A stretch of DNA of 64,000 nt from Dyadobacter luticola (GTDB taxonomy: Bacteria; Bacteroidota; Bacteroidia; Cytophagales; Spirosomataceae): NCBI RefSeq assembly GCF_005860805.1, contig NZ_VCEJ01000004.1, positions 372,001-436,000 on the forward strand. The letters are read 5' to 3'. Positions 25,120 to 33,817 of the stretch are shown piece by piece. Within the stretch, counting starts at the first letter, position 1. Each line of letters opens with the position of its first letter. A model generated the notes under the pieces. It was not told the DNA's origin and searched no databases. It was given only the letters and a program-made list of their open reading frames with translations. The position numbers were made by a program, and so were the translations under genes.

Positions 25120-26856
25120 TCATTCCATCACCAGCACTTTCTGCTGCACCACACGGTCGTGATCCGATAACCGCACCAAATAAATCCCGGAAGCGATCGA
25201 CGAAAACGGAATGTTGATCGCGCCGGTTTTGCCTGTGATTTCCTCCCGTAGCATCACCTGGCCGCCAGTGCCGATCAGTTCTACGGATTCGAAAGGCTCG
25301 TCGAGTACCAGGTTCATGATCCGGTTTGTGATCAGCGACGGCCGGATGAAATTTGCGGCCAGTCCGTCCGGGCCGGTATCCACAGCAATGATCCTGGAAT
25401 GTTCGAATGTGTCGTCAGTATCGATCATTTTCAGGCGATAATAATGTATTCCGGCTTCTTTGGTAGCGTGAGAAAACTGGTAGCTGCCGCCAGTGATGGA
25501 ATTTTGCGACGGAACTTTGCCTACCGTTTCAAATGTAATAGCATCCACACTATGCTCAATTTCAAAGAGTTTTGAGTCTTCTTCGGTCGTTGTTTGCCAG
25601 GTTAGCTTCACACCTTCATTGCCCGGCGCGCCGGAAAAGCTCATCAGCTTGACGGGCAGCGGGCTTTCTGTGTAAATCCGGTAGATGGTGCTGCCGGTCA
25701 CTGCGTAAATCTCGCCGTCTTCGTCTTCCGCAATGTCGGTAATGCCCGTGATCGGGGAAGTCTGGTAGGCCTCCGGCGTAAGTCCCGGCCGCATTTTATG
25801 GATTTGCCCCGAAGAATTGTCCATTCCAATGTAGTAACCGTACATGAGCGGCGAGCTCGCCCCGCGGTACACCACGCCGCCGATTACCGACCTTCCGCGC
25901 GCGGTGCCGGTGGGATAGGTGTAGACCGGTGCGACCGTGCTCGCCTGGGTTGGGCAACCGTCGCGGTTGGGTATCGTGGGCGTGGCGATTTCACCTTCGA
26001 AACACCGCCAGCCAAAATTCGCACCTTTGAGGTCTGCCGCAGATAAATGGTCGATTTCCTCGCGATTATTTTGTCCCACGTCACCAATCCAGATATCATG
26101 CGATTCCCGGTCAAAACTCCATCGAAAGGGATTGCGCAATCCACGTGCATACACTAGCGACCCGGTGATGGGATTGTCAGCCGGCACTTCATAAGGCAGT
26201 GGTGAGCCGGCCGGAACGTCAACATCTATACGGAGCAATTTGCCCAGCAGCGACGCTGTATTTTGGGAATTTCCGTTCGGATCATTACTGCCTCCGCCAT
26301 CGCCTGTCGATAAATACAGGTATCCGTCGTCATAGCCAAAATGCAGCTCGCCGCCGTTGTGGTTAGATTGGCCTGGATGCGGGATTTCGAGGATCTGCAC
26401 CCGGCTGGAAATCGGGACAGTATTGCCGGAAGGCGTTGCAGCCGTATACCGAGCCAGCACCAGGTTGCCTGCCACATTGGTGTAATACACATATAAAAAG
26501 CCGTTTACCGCATAATTCGGATGGAATGCAATGCTCAGCAACCCACGCTCGCCGCCGCTGCCGATGATCTGGCCGTTGCTGTTCATGTTCAGAAAAATGG
26601 TTGGGTTTGTCCGGTCGTTTTGCTGGTAAACTTTTACAGTCCCGCCTTGCTCGGCAACGAAAATGCGCTTGGAGCCGTCGCCTGCATGGACCATATTGAT
26701 CGCCGCTGACAAACCGTTGATATAGCCGTTGTTATTATTTAAATCGATCCTCACATCCGGACTTTGCGAGCATGCCGGGGCTGGCATTAGTGCGTAGGAA
26801 AGCAACATTATGAATGTTACCGCAATTTTTGGCAGGATAAAGTTTTTCATCATCAA
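25120..26856 (-). CDS. PQQ-type sugar dehydrogenase with T9SS sorting domain
   Basis: The 578-aa protein has a signal peptide (about 1-30) and a six-bladed propeller of the glucose/sorbosone dehydrogenase family (about 38-400). Family features are IFVAEQGGTVKVY, GGERGLLSIAFHPNY, HPGQSNHNGGELHFGYDDGYLYLSTGDGG and ARGLRNPFRWSFD. A fibronectin-like stretch follows (about 405-495; LKLTWQTTTEEDSKLFEIEHS). The end is a type IX secretion sorting domain (about 505-578; SGIYLVRLS, then VVQQKVLVME). The enzyme is therefore exported to the surface or medium and would oxidise sugars with PQQ and calcium; the cofactor is inferred from the family. It seems monocistronic. A 9-bp inverted repeat lies just upstream. 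Confidence 0.88.
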   Translation of the reverse strand: MMMKNFILPKIAVTFIMLLSYALMPAPACSQSPDVRIDLNNNNGYINGLSAAINMVHAGDGSKRIFVAEQGGTVKVYQQNDRTNPTIFLNMNSNGQIIGSGGERGLLSIAFHPNYAVNGFLYVYYTNVAGNLVLARYTAATPSGNTVPISSRVQILEIPHPGQSNHNGGELHFGYDDGYLYLSTGDGGGSNDPNGNSQNTASLLGKLLRIDVDVPAGSPLPYEVPADNPITGSLVYARGLRNPFRWSFDRESHDIWIGDVGQNNREEIDHLSAADLKGANFGWRCFEGEIATPTIPNRDGCPTQASTVAPVYTYPTGTARGRSVIGGVVYRGASSPLMYGYYIGMDNSSGQIHKMRPGLTPEAYQTSPITGITDIAEDEDGEIYAVTGSTIYRIYTESPLPVKLMSFSGAPGNEGVKLTWQTTTEEDSKLFEIEHSVDAITFETVGKVPSQNSITGGSYQFSHATKEAGIHYYRLKMIDTDDTFEHSRIIAVDTGPDGLAANFIRPSLITNRIMNLVLDEPFESVELIGTGGQVMLREEITGKTGAINIPFSSIASGIYLVRLSDHDRVVQQKVLVME

Positions 26857-26887
26857 TCATTTTAAGTGTGGCAAAATTTGTTTCAAA

Positions 26888-26916
26888 ATAAATTCTATGT
26901 TGAACAAAGAATTTAT
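26888..26916. promoter_or_regulatory. inverted repeat upstream of the sugar dehydrogenase
   Basis: ATAAATTCT (26888-26896) and AGAATTTAT (26908-26916) are a perfect 9-bp inverted repeat with an 11-nt spacer, 31-60 bp before the dehydrogenase start. Position and AT-rich arms suit an operator; a role is inference. Confidence 0.35.
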
Positions 26917-26965
26917 ACTACAATAAAATGCCTATCGCAATGATTGTACCAGTCATGAAATCAGA

Positions 26966-26999
26966 AAAGCTTCCTGAACCGATCTGGTCAGGAAGCTTT
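26966..26999 (-). terminator. terminator after purM
   Basis: AAAGCTTCCTGA (26966-26977) and TCAGGAAGCTTT (26988-26999) form a perfect 12-bp stem with a 10-nt loop, 18 bp past the purM stop, with a T tract on the minus strand. Confidence 0.85.
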
Positions 27000-27017
27000 C
27001 AAACATTTAAGCTAAAA

Positions 27018-28184
27018 TCAATAAATAAATTCGCCGAATTCAGAGCGGATCGTGAGCTTTTTGCTCTCCGAAGCTTCCACTCTACCCACGATCTGCGCGT
27101 CGATGCCGAAGGATTTTGAAATGTCTATCACGCGCTGCGCAAAGGCTTCGGGCAGGTAAATTTCCAGCCTGTGGCCCATATTGAAGACTTTGTACATTTC
27201 CTGCCAGCTCGTGCCGCTTTCTTCCTGGATCAGTTTAAAAAGTGGCGGGACTGGAAGCAGATTGTCCTTGATAATGTGAAGGTTATCAACAAAGTGTAGA
27301 ATTTTCGTCTGCGCGCCGCCGCTGCAGTGTACCATGCCATGAATGTCTGGCCGCATCTCGTCGAGTAAGGCCTTGGCCACCGGCGCATAGGTGCGGGTAG
27401 GAGAGAGGATCAGCTGGCCCACATTCACCGGCGCGCCCTCGACATTGTCCGTGAGTTTTTTGGTGCCGCTGTAAATCAGATCCTCACTTACTTCCGGGTC
27501 GAAGCTTTCGGAATATTTGGTTAAATATTTATCTAAAATATCATGGCGGGCAGAAGTCAGACCATTGCTGCCCATACCGCCATTATAGAAATTTTCATAA
27601 GTCGCCTGGCCGTAGGAAGCCAGCCCCACAATCACGTCGCCAGCCTGGATATTAGCATTATCAATCACTTCCGAACGTTTCATCCGGGCAATCACCGTAC
27701 TGTTGACGGTCACTGTTCTCACCAGATCGCCTACGTCGGCCGTTTCGCCGCCGGTACTATAAATTTCCACGCCGTAGCTGCGCAACATTTCCAGCACTTC
27801 CTCTGCTCCATTAATCACTTCCGCGATCACCTCGCCGGGGATGCGGTTTTTATTTCTGTCGATGGTAGAGGAGTACAACATTGGCCCCGTCGCGCCGACA
27901 CACAAAAGGTCGTCGGTATTCATTACGATCGCATCCTGCGCTATGCCTTTCCAAACCGAAATGTCGCCGGTTTCTTTCCAGTAGAGGTACGCCAGAGAAG
28001 TTTTGGTCCCGGCGCCGTCGGCGTGCATGATGGTGCAATAGTCAGGGTCGCCAGCCAAAGTATCGGGGACAATTTTGCAAAAAGCTTTTGGAAAAATGCC
28101 TTTGTCGATCTTTTCAATGGCCTTATGCACATCTTCCTTGGAAGCCGACACACCGCGCTGAAGATAACGGTCGGTTGTTTTCAT
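27018..28184 (-). CDS. purM: phosphoribosylformylglycinamidine cyclo-ligase
   Basis: The 388-aa enzyme closes the imidazole ring to make AIR in purine synthesis. Family motifs are MHADGAGTKTSLAYLY, DAIVMNTDDLLCVGA, the STGGETADVGD segment and NMGHRLEIYLPEAF. This is the long form usual in Bacteroidota, about 40 residues longer than the Escherichia enzyme. I start at 28184 because a perfect minus-strand -7 element at 28226-28233 places the transcript start downstream of the alternative start at 28238. It is flanked by its own terminator and is a single-gene unit. Confidence 0.93.
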   Translation of the reverse strand: MKTTDRYLQRGVSASKEDVHKAIEKIDKGIFPKAFCKIVPDTLAGDPDYCTIMHADGAGTKTSLAYLYWKETGDISVWKGIAQDAIVMNTDDLLCVGATGPMLYSSTIDRNKNRIPGEVIAEVINGAEEVLEMLRSYGVEIYSTGGETADVGDLVRTVTVNSTVIARMKRSEVIDNANIQAGDVIVGLASYGQATYENFYNGGMGSNGLTSARHDILDKYLTKYSESFDPEVSEDLIYSGTKKLTDNVEGAPVNVGQLILSPTRTYAPVAKALLDEMRPDIHGMVHCSGGAQTKILHFVDNLHIIKDNLLPVPPLFKLIQEESGTSWQEMYKVFNMGHRLEIYLPEAFAQRVIDISKSFGIDAQIVGRVEASESKKLTIRSEFGEFIY

Positions 28185-28225
28185 CTGAATGTTTTTGAAT
28201 AAATGCTGCACGCTCGTTTCGGCTG

Positions 28226-28233
28226 CAAAAGTA
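28226..28233 (-). promoter_or_regulatory. -7 promoter element of purM
   Basis: Minus-strand TACTTTTG matches TAnnTTTG, about 42 bp before the chosen ATG. Confidence 0.6.
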
Positions 28234-28439
28234 GGCAAAAAGCCTCTTAAACCTTTACTTTAACGAAAACAGTGCTACTTGCTGAAACCTAAGTGAATTA
28301 CAAAATATTCCAAAATTTAACGATTTATTAAAATCCGATATTAGAAAAAACTGTTTAGCTTTACATTTCTAGGGTTTTTAATATCTGAAACCATAGAATC
28401 TATTGTTTGTCAGTAAAAGTCCGAACCCTTCATTAGTTC

Positions 28440-28964
28440 ATGCATTTTTTGATTCGTTCAATAGTTGTTTTTGCCCTCCTGCTAACTGTTTCTTCATTCA
28501 GCAACCCGTCCGAAGCGGAGGCTTTGCGTCCGGTCGAGAGTAAATCAGAAACCGTCGCAGCAGACAGCGTCGGTACGATTCAGTCGCTGGTCACCTTTGC
28601 CAACAAACATTTACATATCCCATACCGCTCCGGCGGCACTTCCAAAAAAGGTTTTGACTGTTCTGGTTTTGTAAGATACTGTTTCAACAAGCTCAACATT
28701 ACCCTGCCACATTCCAGCGCCGCACAAGCCGAGCACGGCGAAACCATCGATATCGACGACGCCAAGCCCGGCGACCTGATCTTCTTCAAAGGCGAAAGCT
28801 CCAAAAGCAGCCGCATAGGGCATGTTGGTATAATCACCGAAGTTGCTCCCGGCTACGTAAAATTCATTCACTCAGCCTGGAAAGGCGGCATCCGCTACGA
28901 TTTGCTCAATGCAAGCTACTATCACAAGAGGTTTGTTGCCGTGAAGCGGCTGGTGGCGATGTAA
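28440..28964 (+). CDS. NlpC/P60 family peptidoglycan endopeptidase
   Basis: This 174-aa protein has an N-terminal signal/membrane segment (MHFLIRSIVVFALLLTVSSF) and one NlpC/P60 domain (about 46-170). Catalytic Cys74 is in GFDCSGFVRY, His128 in GHVGI and the third residue His144 in FIHSA. It cuts the gamma-D-Glu to diamino-acid bond in peptidoglycan stem peptides in the periplasm. Size is typical for the single-domain form with no SH3 targeting domain. It is a lone gene, divergent from purM. Confidence 0.92.
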   Translation: MHFLIRSIVVFALLLTVSSFSNPSEAEALRPVESKSETVAADSVGTIQSLVTFANKHLHIPYRSGGTSKKGFDCSGFVRYCFNKLNITLPHSSAAQAEHGETIDIDDAKPGDLIFFKGESSKSSRIGHVGIITEVAPGYVKFIHSAWKGGIRYDLLNASYYHKRFVAVKRLVAM

Positions 28965-29007
28965 ATTCATTCGTACCGCGATTTCGCAATATTCCATCCC
29001 CCTATAG

Positions 29008-29027
29008 CCGTCAGCTTAAGCTGACGG
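29008..29027 (+). repeat. REP-like palindrome, copy 1
   Basis: CCGTCAGCTTAAGCTGACGG is a perfect 20-bp palindrome preceded by TAG (in TATAG). It is the first of three copies beside a REP-associated transposase gene. Confidence 0.8.
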
Positions 29028-29059
29028 AAAATGAGAGGAAGATTTGTTTTCTTCGCTAG

Positions 29060-29079
29060 CCGACAGATTTATCTGACGG
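29060..29079 (+). repeat. REP-like palindrome, copy 2
   Basis: CCGACAGATTTATCTGACGG has the same length, the same 5' TAG and the same outer arms as copy 1, with one arm mismatch; its inner bases changed in a paired manner (GC to AT), keeping the stem. It starts 52 bp after copy 1. Confidence 0.8.
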
Positions 29080-29113
29080 ATAAGGAAAGGGGGAGTCAAT
29101 TTTTGTTTTCTTA

Positions 29114-29133
29114 CCGCCAGCTTTAGCTGACGG
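29114..29133 (-). repeat. REP-like palindrome, copy 3 (inverted)
   Basis: CCGCCAGCTTTAGCTGACGG is the third copy. Its TAG lies on the other side (29134-29136, minus strand), so it is inverted relative to copies 1 and 2. That is the arrangement seen in BIME-type REP clusters. It ends 27 bp before the transposase stop codon. Confidence 0.8.
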
Positions 29134-29160
29134 CTAACGCTAAGAAACCGCGCGGCAAAT

Positions 29161-29595
29161 TCAATCCTTCAACTGCTGCCACCCGTATTTTTTATTAAAA
29201 CGATCAATCTCTTCCTCAAAAGTCTTTTTCCGGTGATGCGCTTCCTGGTTCAGGATATATTGCCGGACGCGAGCAATGTGTGTTTCACTGACACCGACGG
29301 CCCAGTAATCATCCTGCCAGCTAAATTTTTCCCGGGTCAGTTTATTTTGATTAATCCAGCAAGAAGACTCTCCCTTGATCAGCCGCGCCACGTTTGCTAA
29401 TGTTTGATCTCGTCCCAGCACGAACAAACAATGTGCATGGTCGTGATAACCGTTAACGACATCTAGCCAAATGTCTTTTTTCTCAGCATTTTCTTTCATG
29501 TGATAAAACACCCGTTTTCGTATCGAGTCATTTAAAAATGGTGTTCGATACTTCGTAGAAAATACCATGTGCACCCAAATGCTTGTCCAGCTCAT
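29161..29595 (-). CDS. REP-associated tyrosine transposase (RAYT, Y1_Tnp)
   Basis: The 144-aa protein is a single-domain HUH nuclease of the IS200/IS605 Y1 type. It shows HAH (His53, His55) in GYHDHAHCLFVL and the catalytic Tyr113 in VRQYILNQEAHH, and it opens with SIWVHMVFSTKYRTPFL as the family does. It has no TnpB partner and no IS200 ends. Instead three 20-nt REP-like palindromes lie directly 3' of it, which marks it as a RAYT, a domesticated relative that nicks REP hairpins. All catalytic residues are present, so it should be active. Confidence 0.9.
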   Translation of the reverse strand: MSWTSIWVHMVFSTKYRTPFLNDSIRKRVFYHMKENAEKKDIWLDVVNGYHDHAHCLFVLGRDQTLANVARLIKGESSCWINQNKLTREKFSWQDDYWAVGVSETHIARVRQYILNQEAHHRKKTFEEEIDRFNKKYGWQQLKD

Positions 29596-29858
29596 TTTGT
29601 GAGGATTTAAAAAATTGACGAAAAAAATGATGGCGCTGATCGTGCTAGCTTTTCACCGCCATTTATAATTTAGACGTCATAAGCTGGATTTAGTAACACA
29701 ACAAAATAGCGGGCTGCGTTCATATGTCACCGTAAGTCGCTTTTTTGGCTAATATGAGGTTTGAAAATTCGAAAAAAGTTGGAACGATTATTGATTGATA
29801 TGCCGCAGGAGGGACTTGTTTAACACCCTCTTCATCAACTCAAAGTTCTTCTAAACGA

Positions 29859-30917
29859 ATGATCGACGACCATCACACTAAGTCTGGCGCTAAGGGGCCG
29901 GACCGTTTTTTGTCCCGCAGACGATTTTTTCATCAATCTGGGGCGGCTATTTTGGCCACAAGTTTGCTGACTTCTTGCAGCAGTTTACTCGACGAGGTGT
30001 TCCCCAAAAGGAATGTTGGGGAAGAGGGGACAGGCGGTAAAAATCCCGACGACTATGAACCAGTGGGCGACAAGACATTGGCCTTTTTCGGCGACAGTCT
30101 CACCATTGGCGCGGGCGGCTCAATGCCTTATGGAAATTATGTCGCTGCCGCAATGAAATCCCGGCCAGTCGCCACGGACGGAATCGTCGGCCAGATTGCC
30201 TTGTCGATCGCCATCAGACAAGGTGGGATGCCGCTGAAAATTTCCGTGGACAAGGGCAAATTCGACGGGGTGAATGAAGTAAAGGTCACCAAGATCAACA
30301 ACGAATTTCTATCCACACCGATCAACAATGATACTTACAGCCGCACGGGAACGGTGGCTGGGGTAAAATGCACGATCACCCGGAAAGTTGAAGGAGATGA
30401 GGTGTATACGATCAAGCCTGAGACCGAAAGTGATGTTGAAATCCCGGCTGATTCGGTTTTTGAACTGGATGATGCCGTACGGCTGCGGTCTGCCACCCAG
30501 ATTTTGTGGTATGGACGTAACAACATTGGCAACTTCAACGCCGAGGACGAAATCATGAGTGCCCTCGACAGCTCCATCGCCTACATTTCGGATCCAAAAC
30601 GGTATGTGGTACTTGGTATCCTTCTGGCAACCCCGGACAATGAAGGCACCAGCAACTACAATCAGGTAATGGATATCAACCAGAAACTGGCTTCGAAATA
30701 CGGCAATGCATACGTCGAAATGACACCGCCCACCCCCGCCGAAATGAGCGAAGTCAATTACACACCTGATTCAAATGACGAATCTGACATCGCCCAAAAG
30801 AATTTCCCCCGCGGACTACGCGCCGCCGACAGTACCGACGAAATCCATTTGAATGACAAAGGATATCAGCTGGTAGCAAACCGCGTTGCGAAAAAGTTGA
30901 AGGAATTGAAGTATTAG
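29859..30917 (+). CDS. Tat-exported SGNH/GDSL hydrolase lipoprotein
   Basis: The 352-aa protein begins with a twin-arginine signal (SRRRFFHQSGAAILATSLL) that ends in the lipobox LTSC, cysteine 40. This combination predicts a folded-export lipoprotein. The SGNH hydrolase core has block I FFGDSLT (Ser80), a GRNN block III variant and block V as DEIHLND (Asp327, His330) near the C-terminus. Between blocks I and III lies an insertion of about 100 residues rich in beta strands. It probably removes acyl or acetyl groups from a sugar or cell-wall polymer at the membrane. Substrate is not evident from neighbours. Confidence 0.8.
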   Translation: MIDDHHTKSGAKGPDRFLSRRRFFHQSGAAILATSLLTSCSSLLDEVFPKRNVGEEGTGGKNPDDYEPVGDKTLAFFGDSLTIGAGGSMPYGNYVAAAMKSRPVATDGIVGQIALSIAIRQGGMPLKISVDKGKFDGVNEVKVTKINNEFLSTPINNDTYSRTGTVAGVKCTITRKVEGDEVYTIKPETESDVEIPADSVFELDDAVRLRSATQILWYGRNNIGNFNAEDEIMSALDSSIAYISDPKRYVVLGILLATPDNEGTSNYNQVMDINQKLASKYGNAYVEMTPPTPAEMSEVNYTPDSNDESDIAQKNFPRGLRAADSTDEIHLNDKGYQLVANRVAKKLKELKY

Positions 30918-30922
30918 AATTA

Positions 30923-30956
30923 AATGTGGGTTGCCAAGGATTTGGTAACCCACATT
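30923..30956 (+). terminator. hairpin after the SGNH hydrolase gene
   Basis: AATGTGGGTTGCCA (30923-30936) pairs with TGGTAACCCACATT (30943-30956) with one G-U pair and a 6-nt loop. No T tract follows, so it may act as an mRNA-end structure rather than a strict intrinsic terminator. Confidence 0.5.
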
Positions 30957-31073
30957 CCTCACGCTAAAATCGGTTTGGGGCTGACGTGGTCTACGCAGGA
31001 ATTCGAAGTTATTCGCCAGCTTTGCCGCAAAATCGGCTAACTTCGTTATTGCCAACTGACACTTACCCTTGAC

Positions 31074-31502
31074 ATGAATAGAAACGGTTCGATTATTATT
31101 ATTGAAGACGATCTGGAAGATCAGAGCCTCATGGAGCAGGCTTTTGTTGAACTGGGTTATACCAATAAACGCATTTATTTTGACGACGGCCCTTCCGCCA
31201 TTCATTATCTGCAAGGCGATATTCCCGCGCCGTTTCTGATCCTGTCCGACATCAATCTGCCCGTCATGGATGGCATTGAGCTGAAACGAAAATTAAAAGG
31301 CGACGCCAAGACCAACCTGCTCACCATTCCTTACCTGTACTTCACAACTGGCCTCAACCAAAACATCGTTTTAGGCGCATACAACGCACTGGCACAGGGT
31401 TATTTTGTAAAACCAGTCGCTTATAGTGAACTCGTAGAGACCATCCGGGTGATTGTAGAGTATTGGAAAAGGTGTGTTTCTCCTAATAACTTTCTGAAAT
31501 AG
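31074..31502 (+). CDS. single-domain response regulator
   Basis: This 142-aa CheY-like receiver has no output domain. The acidic pocket is IIIIEDDLEDQ, phospho-acceptor Asp59 is in LILSDINLPVMDG, the switch Thr is Thr91 or Thr92, and Lys113 is in FVKPV. The protein belongs to the short receiver type common in Cytophagales, often paired with phytochrome or PAS kinases. No kinase is adjacent; the only kinase of the window is the hybrid at 39.1-43.0 kb, which has its own receiver. It is a lone gene and its partners are unknown. Confidence 0.9.
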   Translation: MNRNGSIIIIEDDLEDQSLMEQAFVELGYTNKRIYFDDGPSAIHYLQGDIPAPFLILSDINLPVMDGIELKRKLKGDAKTNLLTIPYLYFTTGLNQNIVLGAYNALAQGYFVKPVAYSELVETIRVIVEYWKRCVSPNNFLK

Positions 31503-31517
31503 CGGGGTGGGGTTAAT

Positions 31518-33731
31518 TTATTTAGCCCCAAGAATTTGCACCGCTTTTTCCAGCAGCTCATCCCGTCCGGCCTGAATGCCGGCTATTGTCGGTTTCACTT
31601 CAACATTCGGCACAATTCCGACTTGCTGTGTTTCCCGACCGTCGGGGTAGTATACACCGATTCCGCTGATACCGGTACGGATGTTGCCCGGCAGGACGAT
31701 GGGCGACACGTTGCCGTCGGCTGCGGCTGTGGTACTTCCGATAATGGTGATATTGGGCGCCGTCGAGAAGGCCATAGAAGTATATTCCGCCTGGCTTAAT
31801 GTGGTTTCATTTACGATCAGCACCACTTTACCTTTATAATAGTCGGGATTGTTGGCCCCGGTCCTCAGCACCGGCGTAAATGTGAAAAGTCCGGGACTCT
31901 GGACGCTCCCGGTGGTGAATTTTACAAATGCACGGGCTTCTGGCAAAAGATAAGGTGCAAATGTAAATACCATGAATTCGGAAGGATAGCACCGCATATC
32001 AATAATCAAACCTTTTGTTTTTGAGATTTCAGGCAGGATTTTTGGCAGATAACTATTTTTGTATTTACCTGGAAAAAGATAGGCAATGTCTGGTTGGAGC
32101 AATTTGAAGCAGGTGTCTTTCTTGTTATAATTCGCATAAAGGTTGACCTGCTCTTGTCCGTAAACCGGCACTTTTAAATTCATAGTCTTAGTCCCGCGTT
32201 TGATGCGGATTGTCAACAGAGAATCATTGGTACGCAGCATATTGGGTGCGAGATTTTTTAGCCTGGTCGACATATTGGAGCCAGGAGTGTAGCGCAGCTG
32301 GGTTTTAATGATGTCTCCCAGTTTTTTACCATTCACTTCCTCAATCACATCCCCAATTTCGAGCCCTGATTGCTTGCTGAGCGAAGCATTAAAAAAATCC
32401 GTCACTATTGGCTTGTTCTCTACAAAAGAAAGCTGCGCCGCGGAGTAGCGGCTGCCAAAATATTTGTCCAAAGATGGGCTTTGATTGTACACATTTGCGT
32501 GCGTATCCTTCACCCGTGTGATCAGTTCCAGCGTGGCCAATTTGTACGAAGTTTCGTCGCCGGCTTCCGCGAATTTTGGCACAAACTCACGGAGCGCGGC
32601 GTGCCAGTCTTCCTTTATCAAAGGCTTATACGGGAAAAAATATTCGATCATGTTCCAGTAGCGAAACAACCCCAAAAGCCGCATTCCTGCATCCTGGTAA
32701 GACATTTGGCCGTAGGCATTCTCATTCTGAAAATCAGGGTTGCCGACGCCGGACTGCAAGGCAATGTAGTAGCCGGTATCCTTTCTGGACGCGTGCTGAA
32801 TGCTGTCGAGCAACGTTTCCACCTCTTTTCCAAAGCCAGCTTTTTTAAGCCAATCCAGTTGTGGTTTTAGCACTGCTGTACTTTCATCAAATTGTTTAGA
32901 AGTAGTTTTTACCGGGCCCAGTTTCGTAATCCACTGATGAATAATTCTCTGCTTTTCGGTAGCGGAAATGTTGGCCATAATTTTTGGCAAAATCCTGAAA
33001 AGCTCGTAATCCCAGTTGTAATCACCGTTTGCCACGGCTGGATGATGGTATTTCAAAAATCCCCAGAGCATTCCCAGGTTTGTTAAGTCATCGATTTGCG
33101 TGGGAGAAAGTTTGGAAATCGTGAAGCCGGATCCTCCGTCGAATTCTTTGTCCAGTAAGGCAGCGGCAGGTTTTCGGCCAGGCGCCTGGGCAAGCGGCTT
33201 GCCGTCGATGAAAATTTCAAAATGATCGACCCAAACCACCCCTTTTCCAACCAGCAATGCACCGACATGAATCTTGGTTGCATTGGAAGAGTAGGGGAGT
33301 TTGATGCTGTACTGCGTCCAATCCTGCGTCCCTTGGATGCCCTGACTTTGCATGTTTTCGAATTGCAGAGGCCCCGAATTGCCGTCAATCCGCAGCATTA
33401 AACCCACACTTCCCACGACATTTTCAAACTTCAAATACCCTTTCAATTCTATTTCCGAACCCTCATAAATGGCTGGCAGTGTGCTCGCTACGCATCCGAA
33501 TGTACCTGGCTTAATGTCCTCCGGCGCCTTCATCAGCACTGATCGCGCACCCTCAAATTTGTGCGAGCTATCGGTAATTACCTGGTAGCCAGTACCCCAC
33601 TGCATCCAGTTTGCAGGGAGCTTTTGCGGAGTTTTTACATTTTCAAAATCGAGATTAAAATCTGCATTTTGCTGCGCCGCCACCGAAGTACAAATCAAAA
33701 AAAGGATGTGGAGTAGTAGTTTTCGAGACAT
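31518..33731 (-). CDS. S41 family C-terminal processing peptidase
   Basis: The 737-aa secreted protein has a signal peptide (about 1-19, ending VAAQ). A galactose-binding-like jelly roll follows (about 25-180; NADFNLDFENV, VGALLVGKGVVWVDHFEIFIDG), then a helical region and a PDZ-like segment (QSGLEIGDVIEEVNGKKLGD). The C-terminal S41 protease core has the nucleophile region NETTLSQAEYTS (Ser646) and GSTTAAADGNVS. It cleaves periplasmic or surface proteins near their C-termini. The added N-terminal sugar-binding-like domain is common in Bacteroidota members and may target it to the cell surface. It is a single-gene unit. Confidence 0.88.
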   Translation of the reverse strand: MSRKLLLHILFLICTSVAAQQNADFNLDFENVKTPQKLPANWMQWGTGYQVITDSSHKFEGARSVLMKAPEDIKPGTFGCVASTLPAIYEGSEIELKGYLKFENVVGSVGLMLRIDGNSGPLQFENMQSQGIQGTQDWTQYSIKLPYSSNATKIHVGALLVGKGVVWVDHFEIFIDGKPLAQAPGRKPAAALLDKEFDGGSGFTISKLSPTQIDDLTNLGMLWGFLKYHHPAVANGDYNWDYELFRILPKIMANISATEKQRIIHQWITKLGPVKTTSKQFDESTAVLKPQLDWLKKAGFGKEVETLLDSIQHASRKDTGYYIALQSGVGNPDFQNENAYGQMSYQDAGMRLLGLFRYWNMIEYFFPYKPLIKEDWHAALREFVPKFAEAGDETSYKLATLELITRVKDTHANVYNQSPSLDKYFGSRYSAAQLSFVENKPIVTDFFNASLSKQSGLEIGDVIEEVNGKKLGDIIKTQLRYTPGSNMSTRLKNLAPNMLRTNDSLLTIRIKRGTKTMNLKVPVYGQEQVNLYANYNKKDTCFKLLQPDIAYLFPGKYKNSYLPKILPEISKTKGLIIDMRCYPSEFMVFTFAPYLLPEARAFVKFTTGSVQSPGLFTFTPVLRTGANNPDYYKGKVVLIVNETTLSQAEYTSMAFSTAPNITIIGSTTAAADGNVSPIVLPGNIRTGISGIGVYYPDGRETQQVGIVPNVEVKPTIAGIQAGRDELLEKAVQILGAK

Positions 33732-33805
33732 TTGTCAGGGAGTTGTTTCAACCAGTAAAGCACCGGCGCAGGGGATTCTCTCTATCAAAAAAGGTAAGAA
33801 GAGAC

Positions 33806-33813
33806 TACCTTTG
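33806..33813 (+). promoter_or_regulatory. -7 element touching a start codon
   Basis: TACCTTTG matches TAnnTTTG and ends only 4 bp before the ATG at 33818. The predicted transcript start coincides with the start codon, so the mRNA may be leaderless. The -33 element is not clear. Confidence 0.5.
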
Positions 33814-33817
33814 ACAC

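Noticed and set aside
27543-28202. 219-aa plus-strand frame opposite purM
   Set aside because: It is the antisense shadow of a clear purM gene; the product is His-rich and has no family pattern.
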